From Candidatus Uhrbacteria bacterium RIFOXYA2_FULL_40_9 (GTDB lineage Bacteria; Patescibacteriota; Patescibacteriia; UBA9934; GWF2-40-263), in NCBI GenBank assembly GCA_001791615.1, contig MGEY01000056.1:6971-35228 (forward strand): a stretch of 28,258 bases of DNA. The letters run 5' to 3'. How positions within the stretch are numbered: position 1 is the stretch's first letter; each line of letters starts with the position of its first letter. This document shows positions 22,512 through 28,258 of the stretch, piece by piece. The notes under the pieces are model-generated. The model saw only the letters and a list, made by a program, of their open reading frames with translations. It made no database searches and had not been told where the DNA came from. A program made the position numbers and the translations under genes.

Positions 22512-23801
22512 ATGACTTTCCATCAATGCAATTCTCCCAGACCACAAAATATGATTTTTCTTTTACTTCTTTTTATTCTGGTTCTTTGTCTTCTTTGTGT
22601 GCTTACCTTAAGTTTTTGGTATGCAAAACAGGAAACAGAAGTGAATCCAACAGGAAATAGAGAACAAGCCTCCTTAGAAGAACAAAACACACCTATTACT
22701 TCTTCCTCAATGGATTACGCAGAAAAAGATCTTGTGTACAGTGGAGAGGCACCGATTTATGTCACCCTTTTTTCTCACAATGAAGATTCTTGGGAATCTT
22801 CTGTAAAGACTCCGGGAAAATATGCAGACTATCGAGAGGGATTGATTAATCGCGCACAACTCCTTGCAGAATATGGGATCAAATGGGATTGGCAAACAGA
22901 TCAACCTGTAGTGGAAGCTATGGCTTTGTACGAGAACGATCTTGCTTTTCTTTCCTTGCCAGAAGTCACAGATCTTCAGGGAAAAAACATTTTGCAATAT
23001 TTAGAAACTCTTGATGTTTCTTTTGATCCGCATGTACATACAAATAATTATGCAGATGTTGTTTATGTGATGGAGAACCGTTTAGGAGTGACACCTACAG
23101 GAGTCATTGGTGGTGCTGCACATGTGGAATGTGGAAAAACCTTTTTAGGTTTTCTTGATTATGTAAGCTGGTATCAAGAAATTGGTTTGCAATCAGACGG
23201 TTTCATTCATGGGGAAGATTATCCAGAGGCACGATGGAAACCAGAGATTCTTTCTGGTGCAGGAATGGGCGGACATTGGTTTGATAATAATAGTACAGGG
23301 ATTTGGAAGCCAGGAGATAAAGAAAACTTTTATTCACACTTTCCAGAGAATCAAATTATTTATATTGGGGAAGGATACCCACACAACAGCGTGATTATTG
23401 GGGAGAAACACGCGAGCGGATCATCTGTTTTTTCTGAAAAAGGAGACTATTTGATTGAATTAATGGAGAAAATTGAAAACAAAGAATTACCAACAGGAAC
23501 AAAAGACGGAAAGCAATTCATGTACACAGCTTCTGTACACATGCGAGATAAAGAAACAGTTACAGAAGGGGAAAATACGGTGAATACTGTTGAAGGATTA
23601 AGAGATTTTTTAGAAGCCATGCAACCTTTTGTTGATTCAGGAAAAATTATTTTTGTGAATTTTGAAGAGTCTGCAGAAATTTGGCAGGAAGAATATCAAG
23701 CTGTGCCTTGGCAGGTGGGATTAGAAGTATTTAGTTTTTACGAGGATTTGAAACAGGAAGCAGAGAATTACTGTGCTTCTCAAGGAAGTCGTCGAAAATA
23801 A
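22512..23801 (+). CDS. Membrane-anchored extracytoplasmic protein of unknown function, possible metal-dependent hydrolase
   Basis: I do not recognise a named family. The 429-residue protein has one N-terminal membrane helix (about 14-38), then a Thr/Ser/Glu-rich linker, then a large outer domain. Candidate metal or active-site motifs are TLFSHNEDSW (His89, Asp92), SFDPHVHTNNYADV (Asp172, His174, His176) and GAAHVECG (His204). A TIM-barrel hydrolase or polysaccharide deacetylase-like enzyme is possible given the spaced His/Asp motifs, but this is a guess. Its length and lone anchor fit a surface carbohydrate-active enzyme. Starts at ATG 22512; a TTG two codons earlier or ATG 22551 are alternatives. 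A TATAGT box (22480-22485) precedes it; no SD. Confidence 0.6.
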   Translation: MTFHQCNSPRPQNMIFLLLLFILVLCLLCVLTLSFWYAKQETEVNPTGNREQASLEEQNTPITSSSMDYAEKDLVYSGEAPIYVTLFSHNEDSWESSVKTPGKYADYREGLINRAQLLAEYGIKWDWQTDQPVVEAMALYENDLAFLSLPEVTDLQGKNILQYLETLDVSFDPHVHTNNYADVVYVMENRLGVTPTGVIGGAAHVECGKTFLGFLDYVSWYQEIGLQSDGFIHGEDYPEARWKPEILSGAGMGGHWFDNNSTGIWKPGDKENFYSHFPENQIIYIGEGYPHNSVIIGEKHASGSSVFSEKGDYLIELMEKIENKELPTGTKDGKQFMYTASVHMRDKETVTEGENTVNTVEGLRDFLEAMQPFVDSGKIIFVNFEESAEIWQEEYQAVPWQVGLEVFSFYEDLKQEAENYCASQGSRRK

Positions 23802-23810
23802 AGGAGTCTT

Positions 23811-23843
23811 AAAAACACCCTTTGAAAGACCAAGGGTGTTTTT
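23811..23843. terminator. Bidirectional intrinsic terminator
   Basis: A 12-bp perfect stem (23811-23822 with 23832-23843), nine-base loop, A/T flanked arms giving U-tracts both ways. It lies between the convergent 22512-23801 and DMT transporter genes. Confidence 0.9.
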
Positions 23844-23868
23844 GATTGAAATTCGTGAATACAGGAGA

Positions 23869-24741
23869 TCAAGAAGAAAAATAAGAGAGTAAGATAACTC
23901 CAAAGATTGCAAAAGAAATTCCTATCAATTGATAGCGTTTGATTTTTTCTTTATTGACGATAAGACCAAGCAAAGTGGCGAGTGCAATATAACTTTCACT
24001 AATAGTCGTTGTAATGGAAATTGGAATGAATGTTGTGGAAAGAGCAAAGAAGACCCAAGCGATATTATCAAGAATCCCTTGGGTTAAGATCGTAGCAGGA
24101 TGTGATCGAAAATCTGTCCAAAGTGTGTGTGTTGTTTTTTGAGAAAGAAAATAAAACAGGCAAAGAATCGCAAGGAGTGTATGAGTAAACCAAATCGTCA
24201 CTAGAGGATCAATCGTTTGACTTGAGACTCCTACAAGAAAATTCGTGAGTGCCATACCAATTGCACCAACACCTGCTAAAATCACCCCTTTTTCAAGAGA
24301 ACGTTTTTTTTCTGTCTTATTTGGATGATGAGCTGTGATAGTAAGAAGGATTCCCAGAAAGACAATTCCGATCAAACAAAGTTGAATACCTGAAAGAGAT
24401 TCCTGAGCAAGGGTGATACTGAGTCCAACAGTGAGGGGAAGTTCAAGACCAATAATTGGTTCAATGATAGAGATTTTTCCTTGGCGCAGTGCTTCGAAAT
24501 CAAACACAGCTGCCAAGATGGCAATAATCCCCACAAGAACGAGTAAAAGGATATGGGAGCTTGTTAGGTGGTGAAGTTTTTGAAAAACAAAAGGAAATAA
24601 AAGAATCATTCCACAAAAACCAATATAAAAAAGTGCTTTCCAACTCCCAACAAATCGAGTCGTTTTTTGAATAAAAAAGTCACCAACTCCCCAGCTGAGT
24701 AAAGTGATAAATGCAAAAAGGATTCCAAAAGCGGCTGTCAT
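23869..24741 (-). CDS. EamA/DMT-superfamily transporter
   Basis: The 290-residue protein has about ten hydrophobic helices in two similar halves, starting with GILFAFITLLSWGVGDFFIQ and, halfway, GVILAGVGAIGMALTNFLVG. These two openings, one per half, are the duplicated EamA hallmark. The last part has TTTISESYIALATLLGLIVNKEKI, which matches the conserved ExxxAxxxxxxxxxEx region of EamA proteins. Family members export metabolites or amino acids; the substrate is unknown. ATG 24741 lies two bases after the stop of the upstream GNAT-fusion gene (TAAGTATG), so the two are one operon. A TTG at 24753 would overlap that gene and is not needed. Confidence 0.85.
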   Translation of the reverse strand: MTAAFGILFAFITLLSWGVGDFFIQKTTRFVGSWKALFYIGFCGMILLFPFVFQKLHHLTSSHILLLVLVGIIAILAAVFDFEALRQGKISIIEPIIGLELPLTVGLSITLAQESLSGIQLCLIGIVFLGILLTITAHHPNKTEKKRSLEKGVILAGVGAIGMALTNFLVGVSSQTIDPLVTIWFTHTLLAILCLFYFLSQKTTHTLWTDFRSHPATILTQGILDNIAWVFFALSTTFIPISITTTISESYIALATLLGLIVNKEKIKRYQLIGISFAIFGVILLSYFSS

Positions 24742-24743
24742 AC

Positions 24744-25835
24744 TTATGCCCAACCTTCTTTTTCAAGTGCATCGTGAACTTCATCAACCTGATGACGATA
24801 CTGATATTCGAGCTTGCTTGATTCTGCATGAGCTTTTGAGTAGGGCCAACCATCTCCCATACGGTTTCGTTCATGAAGTTCGTGAAGAAGCACAAACATT
24901 CGTTCCTCTTGTGGAACATCATTATCAATCCATACTTCTTTTTCTGGAACAAATTCATATACATGATCGTGTCCACCTTCTGTAAAATCTATATCAAAAA
25001 GATCACGTACTTTTTTTCCATCAACAATCCAAACAGAAACGCCGTTTTCTAATTTTTTCCAAAGAGACTCATGAACTTGGCTTTGATCTGGAAGTTGTGT
25101 GCCATGGCGGGTCATTTTTTCCAAGTAACCAGATTGACGTCGAAGATTTCGCTCCGCACGATCTGCTTTATCAATGGCCTGATCGTAAGGTGTGCCTTTT
25201 TTCATAAGGCGATGTTCGACCAACAGATGTTCGATAAAGTAAGGGATTTCACTTTTGTCTTTCTCCTCTTCAATCCATAATTCATTTTCTGGAATAAAAG
25301 GAAAACGATAGTGTTGACCAAAGTTTGTAAACTCTTCGTCAATCGTACCGCGAATAAAGGTACCATCCACAATCCAAATAACAAGCGGACCATGATCATT
25401 GAGTTTTTGAAGATAGGGGAGATTCATAATAAAACATTTTTCCAATCTTATTTCATTCTTTTTCAAAAATCCTGATGTTCTTAATTCTTTGATTTGTTTT
25501 TGATCTATCAGGGTAAAACCTATTTTTTTATGTGCGCGAATGGAAGCAATATTTTCCTTCTTGATGGTTGCAAACAATGTGTGAAGATGGTGTTTTTGTG
25601 CAAGTAGCTCTTCGGCTATTTTCACAATCCCTCTCCCCCTGTATTCCGGACTTAAAACAATTTGCACAAAGCCTGAATTGTTTGGAAATGCTGCTGGGAG
25701 ATAGCCCACAACTCCAACTTTTTTTTGATCGCACAAAATCGTGTAATAAATTCCCTCTTTTGCAAGTAAAATTTCCTCATGCCCATTGAGTGAGGAAAAA
25801 GAGTCTGCATTAAATGTGGTAAGAGTGATTTGCAT
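24744..25835 (-). CDS. GNAT acetyltransferase fused to a duplicated WIVDG domain of unknown function
   Basis: The 363-residue protein has an N-terminal GNAT acetyltransferase (about 1-135): IVLSPEYRGRGIVKIAEELL holds the acetyl-CoA loop R-G-R-G (66-69), and FATIKKENIASIRAHKKIGF is the usual C-terminal block. Two copies of an unrecognised domain follow. Copy 1 (about 151-232) has WIVDGTFIR ... DEEFTNFGQHY ... FIPENELWIEE; copy 2 (about 267-347) has WIVDGKKVR ... DIDFTEGGHDH ... FVPEKEVWIDN. Each then has a charged helix, with HELHERNRM in copy 2 and EHLLVEHRLM in copy 1. It precedes the EamA exporter by two bases. Acetylation linked to export of the same substrate is possible. No SD. Confidence 0.8.
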   Translation of the reverse strand: MQITLTTFNADSFSSLNGHEEILLAKEGIYYTILCDQKKVGVVGYLPAAFPNNSGFVQIVLSPEYRGRGIVKIAEELLAQKHHLHTLFATIKKENIASIRAHKKIGFTLIDQKQIKELRTSGFLKKNEIRLEKCFIMNLPYLQKLNDHGPLVIWIVDGTFIRGTIDEEFTNFGQHYRFPFIPENELWIEEEKDKSEIPYFIEHLLVEHRLMKKGTPYDQAIDKADRAERNLRRQSGYLEKMTRHGTQLPDQSQVHESLWKKLENGVSVWIVDGKKVRDLFDIDFTEGGHDHVYEFVPEKEVWIDNDVPQEERMFVLLHELHERNRMGDGWPYSKAHAESSKLEYQYRHQVDEVHDALEKEGWA

Positions 25836-25949
25836 AATGATTACGTTTTTCGATTTCGTCCAAGATGTTATCTGTTGAGCATTTTACTAAAGATTTGTTT
25901 AACAGATTATTTTTAGTATATCTCAAACCATGAAGATTGGGGGCTTCAA

Positions 25950-26417
25950 TTAGAAACATGTAATTTGCTTTATTGCCGTTTCTAATGCATTGGGATCATC
26001 CGTTCCTATGCGATAGATTTTTCCATTTTTCATAATGATTTCAACTGCATCAAAACCTGAAACATTGTATATCCACATCTTTGGCCATAACCACAATCTT
26101 ATTCCCCAGCCATAATACCAATGATTTTTTACTTGCTTTGTTGACACCATTTCACTGAGTAGAAACTTTTTTTTGAAAATTCCATAGCCAAATTTAATCT
26201 GAAGATATTTTTCATCAATGGATACTATCAGTGTTGCAAACGATGCAAGAATAAACAGAATTAAACCCATTACAGCAGTAACGAGAAAATTTGTGCCAGA
26301 GTCGACAGACAGTGGCTCTGCTCTGGCAGTCATCTGAACCCATGTAAAAAGCACTAGCACAGCCAGTGTAGCAAACAACAGTAGGTATCCAATTTGAGTG
26401 TGTTTGTATGAAGTCAT
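25950..26417 (-). CDS. Small membrane protein with possible bacterial PH-like domain
   Basis: This 155-residue protein has two membrane helices (YLLLFATLAVLVLFTWVQM and FLVTAVMGLILFILASFATL), then a β-rich segment, LQIKFGYGIFKKKFLLSEMV, followed by KNHWYYGWGIRLW, AVEIIMKNGKIYRIGTDDP and a final helix. That order of strands resembles bPH (DUF304-like) membrane proteins, but I cannot be sure. It is preceded by the exported 26424-27233 protein with a six-base gap, and by a two-helix mini-protein before that; these form a likely operon. No SD. Confidence 0.6.
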   Translation of the reverse strand: MTSYKHTQIGYLLLFATLAVLVLFTWVQMTARAEPLSVDSGTNFLVTAVMGLILFILASFATLIVSIDEKYLQIKFGYGIFKKKFLLSEMVSTKQVKNHWYYGWGIRLWLWPKMWIYNVSGFDAVEIIMKNGKIYRIGTDDPNALETAIKQITCF

Positions 26418-26423
26418 AAATTC

Positions 26424-27233
26424 TTATTTAATTGTCTGGACGATTCTGTCAATAGTTGAATCAAGATCAAAAGTTTCTCTTTCGTTTATACAAGTTTTGC
26501 TTTGTGCTTCATCGTAATTAATACAATTAGGATATTGCAAGGTAAAACTAACTTTTACAAGATCGTCACTTTTTGTGGTTGTGTAAGTGTAAGATGAATA
26601 AACACTACCAGCTGCGCCTTCGTGCTTAACATTCACACAATAAGTTCTATCATCAACCAATCTCTGCGAAGTTATGTCAGATATACTGCCCATTTCTTGC
26701 GGTGTAGTTTTGCAGGAATAAGTTCCTGTTTCTATTTTTACAATGGGAGGCCAATCCACAACACTAATATATTTTGCTAATAATTCTTTGGGGTATTGAT
26801 ATGTTACCCCTTCATCATTGGTTGTTGTCGTCCAGAGATTATTATCGGCATCATTGCTGTTTTCGGTAATAGTCCAAATTACATAAAACCGACTATACTG
26901 ACGCCTCGTTAAAACAATGGTGCTGTCGGATGATTTATAAAAATAACCAGATCCCATTTGATCAGTATATTCATATCCACGATCTTTCATAAAAACCTCG
27001 ATCACCATAGGTCCGTTTTGGTTTCTTGTAAGATACCTATTGTCTGAGTCAGATAATTTAACAATATCTGCCCCACCAAAAGTTAGCTGAGAAATACCTT
27101 TAATTTGTGGCCAAGGATTGCCTTCTTGAAAAATTACTGGTGAGGAGAAAAACGTAAAAATACCTAACATTAAAATAGTGACGGATACGAGCAGTAAAAC
27201 CTTTTTATTTTTTGAATAGTGTTCAAAAAGCAT
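26424..27233 (-). CDS. Exported or membrane-anchored hypothetical protein
   Basis: The 269-residue protein has an N-terminal membrane anchor (KVLLLVSVTILMLGIFTFFS) and a long outer domain rich in Thr, Ser, Asp and Tyr. Cys residues occur as YSCKT, RTYCVNV, PNCIN and KTCINE, possibly forming disulfides outside the cell. The C-terminus returns to Asp/Thr-rich sequence without a second helix. I see no known domain. It lies six bases from each neighbour, so it is the middle gene of three. Codon use is AT-rich like resident genes. The function is unknown; a surface-exposed role is inferred from the anchor. Confidence 0.55.
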   Translation of the reverse strand: MLFEHYSKNKKVLLLVSVTILMLGIFTFFSSPVIFQEGNPWPQIKGISQLTFGGADIVKLSDSDNRYLTRNQNGPMVIEVFMKDRGYEYTDQMGSGYFYKSSDSTIVLTRRQYSRFYVIWTITENSNDADNNLWTTTTNDEGVTYQYPKELLAKYISVVDWPPIVKIETGTYSCKTTPQEMGSISDITSQRLVDDRTYCVNVKHEGAAGSVYSSYTYTTTKSDDLVKVSFTLQYPNCINYDEAQSKTCINERETFDLDSTIDRIVQTIK

Positions 27234-27239
27234 AGATAG

Positions 27240-27422
27240 TTATTTTTTCTTTTTGTTTCTAATCACAAAAACAACAGTGGTAATAATGAGAATAAGACCG
27301 ATTCCTTGCAATCCTGGACTGTCATCAAATTCGCCAAATATAATAAAAAATATTCCCAACAATATTGCTAGGATTTTCGGGATCCAGTATAAAAGTTTAT
27401 TTTTTATATTATGAAAGCTCAT
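27240..27422 (-). CDS. Small two-helix membrane protein
   Basis: The 60-residue protein has two hydrophobic stretches: YWIPKILAILLGIFFIIFG and GIGLILIITTVVFVI. These are split by a short acidic turn (EFDDSPG), and the tail is basic (RNKKKK). The Lys tail and lack of a signal suggest an N-in/C-in hairpin in the membrane. It starts at ATG 27422, downstream of the structured region 27487-27625, and is seven bases from the next gene. The length is below many gene-finder cut-offs but composition and spacing support a real gene. Function unknown. Confidence 0.5.
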   Translation of the reverse strand: MSFHNIKNKLLYWIPKILAILLGIFFIIFGEFDDSPGLQGIGLILIITTVVFVIRNKKKK

Positions 27423-27486
27423 TTGCTTATATTATAGCTCAAAAATGAACTTTATTGAATGACCAATCCTTATAGCAAAAACAAAA

Positions 27487-27625
27487 ACAGCGACCAAAAG
27501 TCGTTGTCTTTCTTATACCAGGAAACCCCGCACGTAGGCGGCGTCATGAGGAGGTGGTAGCCGCCGGAGTGCGGGGATGAATGGTATCCCGGACACAAAA
27601 CCGATCGACACAGATCGGTTTTGTG
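27487..27625 (+). ncRNA. Candidate structured non-coding RNA (three hairpins, GC-rich)
   Basis: The gap 27423-27744 (322 bases) has no convincing long gene. Three hairpins lie in 139 bases. A: 27487-27494 with 27500-27507 (one G·U, CAAAA loop). B: nested stems ATACCA/TGGTAT (27515-27520, 27582-27587), CCCCGCAC/GTGCGGGG (27526-27533, 27569-27576) and GGCGGC/GCCGCC (27537-27542, 27560-27565), with internal loops GGAAA/ATGAA and GTA/GGA. The apical loop of B carries GAGGAGGTGG. C: a 13-bp stem (27594-27606 with 27613-27625), possibly a terminator. I do not recognise a known family. The strand is favoured because the G·U in A fits plus. A folded DNA element remains possible. Confidence 0.5.
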
Positions 27626-27699
27626 GTAGGCTTTTCGATTTTCGTTCAATACATAGTATTCGTGTGATATAAGTGAGGATATTTATTAGGAAAGGAGAT

Positions 27700-27777
27700 A
27701 TGAAAAACAAAACACCACAGTCTTGCTGTGGTGTCTGGGAAAGATTATTTTTTCAAATTATCAATCAATTTTTCTAG
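27700..27777 (+). CDS. Possible 25-residue peptide with consensus SD
   Basis: AAAGGAGAT directly precedes ATG 27700, the strongest SD among short frames here, and the frame encodes a 25-residue peptide (MKNKTPQSCCGVWERLF...) ending at TAG 27775-27777. A weak TTCAAT-N17-TATAAG promoter (27645-27673) lies upstream. It overlaps the terminator at 27712-27734 and the 3' end of the minus-strand 27745-28155 gene. It may be chance. Confidence 0.2.
   Translation: MKNKTPQSCCGVWERLFFQIINQFF
27712..27734 (-). terminator. Intrinsic terminator of the coiled-coil gene
   Basis: ACACCACAG (27712-27720) pairs with CTGTGGTGT (27726-27734), TCTTG loop. On minus it is followed by TTTTGTTTTTC, about ten bases beyond the stop at 27745. 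Confidence 0.85.
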
Positions 27778-28155
27778 TTCATTTTTATCTCCGATTTTAT
27801 GATCTGGATTTGTAAGAAGAACACCCAAAACAAAGATGTTTTTTGAATTTATAGCTTCTCGTGCACGCGTAGCAAAATTCTGTAAGGACTGTGTTAATTT
27901 TGTCGCTTGTTCAGAATCCATTTTCTTTATGATATCCCGCAATTTTTCAGGGAGGTACTCAATAAGGAGAGCTCTTTCAGTTAAGATCATTCTTGCCTCT
28001 TGTTCATTCTCTAAGACATCTTTTGCTTGTTTTTCTAAAGAATTGAATCTTTCAGCAGCTTCTTCTAATAGTTTAATCGTGTTTTTCAGAGCTTTTTCGT
28101 TTTCTGAAAAAAGCTCTTCCTCTCTAGGTGGAAGGTCTTTTCTAGTCGAATGCAT
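27745..28155 (-). CDS. Hypothetical coiled-coil protein
   Basis: The 136-residue protein is mostly charged helix. Heptad-like stretches run through KALKNTIKLLEEAAERFNSL, EKQAKDVLENEQEARMILTE and LRDIIKKMDSEQATKLTQSL. The C-terminal part, SKNIFVLGVLLTNPDHKIGD, is more compact. There is no signal peptide or membrane helix, so it is probably cytoplasmic. I recognise no family. Start ATG 28155 has no SD; TATAAC lies just upstream on the minus strand. It is monocistronic with its own terminator and lies 123 bases above the hairpin RNA candidate. Confidence 0.6.
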   Translation of the reverse strand: MHSTRKDLPPREEELFSENEKALKNTIKLLEEAAERFNSLEKQAKDVLENEQEARMILTERALLIEYLPEKLRDIIKKMDSEQATKLTQSLQNFATRAREAINSKNIFVLGVLLTNPDHKIGDKNELEKLIDNLKK

Positions 28156-28204
28156 AATGGTTGTTATAGTTAATAAATTGATAGAAACACTATACCAAAG
28201 AAAT

Positions 28205-28227
28205 TAAAAAAAGGAACGAGGGCGTTC
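28205..28227 (-). terminator. Possible terminator of a minus-strand gene beyond the window
   Basis: A short 5-bp stem GAACG/CGTTC (28214-28218, 28223-28227) has a four-base loop, and on minus it runs into CTTTTTTT. The right end of the window (28156-28258) holds no gene I can support. Confidence 0.35.
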
Positions 28228-28258
28228 TCTTTCATGTCAAATGCGACATAGCGAATTC

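Noticed and set aside
27487..27625. Hammerhead, twister, HDV or known riboswitch
   Set aside because: The required conserved cores (e.g. CTGANGA with GAAA for hammerhead) are absent on both strands.
27513..27710. 65-residue minus frame across the structured region
   Set aside because: It spans hairpins B and C, whose arms dictate its sequence; no domain, no SD.

Overview
This AT-rich bacterial window reads with the standard code: TGA is used as a stop (iscU and the 16039-16884 gene) and no conserved protein is interrupted by an in-frame TGA. The gene set suggests a small-genome bacterium, most probably Patescibacteria (CPR): dnaA-dnaN with a compact origin, a PBP1A with Ig-like tails, a short 3D-domain protein, an RRM protein, an array of small VirB2/TrbC-like membrane proteins and a solute-binding lipoprotein without adjacent permeases. 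This placement is inference. Most resident genes have no Shine-Dalgarno (SD) sequence, and several adjoin the preceding stop as TAATATG or TAAGTATG.

Layout. (1) 1-2208: 3' part of dnaA, a probable oriC with DnaA boxes, and dnaN. (2) 2217-6309: class A PBP (minus), a 3D-domain cell-wall protein behind tandem promoters and a structured leader, and tRNA-Cys(GCA). (3) 6314-8789: a baeRF/Host_attach protein divergent from a VIT1-like metal transporter plus a TRASH/YHS metal-binding mini-protein, then an RRM protein and a RibD/DHFR-fold reductase with a poly-Asn microsatellite. (4) 8870-12610: an Fe-S assembly operon, rrf2-iscS-iscU-ferredoxin-FAD reductase, with a palindromic operator over its promoter. 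(5) 12622-17087: a compositionally distinct segment with SD-led genes for an 813-aa multipass membrane protein, a lipoprotein and a secreted coiled-coil protein. It carries perfect inverted repeats and ends at a palindromic repeat element. (6) 17104-21763 (minus): galU, a sugar-type solute-binding lipoprotein and five pilin-like small membrane proteins. (7) 21835-25835: TspO, an unrecognised membrane-anchored protein, an EamA/DMT exporter and a GNAT fused to a duplicated unknown domain. (8) 25950-28258: small membrane or exported hypotheticals, a strongly structured GC-rich intergenic RNA candidate and a coiled-coil protein.

The most promising undescribed items are the three-hairpin RNA candidate at 27487-27625, the foreign-looking segment at 12622-17087, the pilin-like array, the minimal Isc operon with its own electron-transfer pair, and the GNAT plus duplicated WIVDG domain fusion. 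Functions were read from motifs only; no database search was possible.
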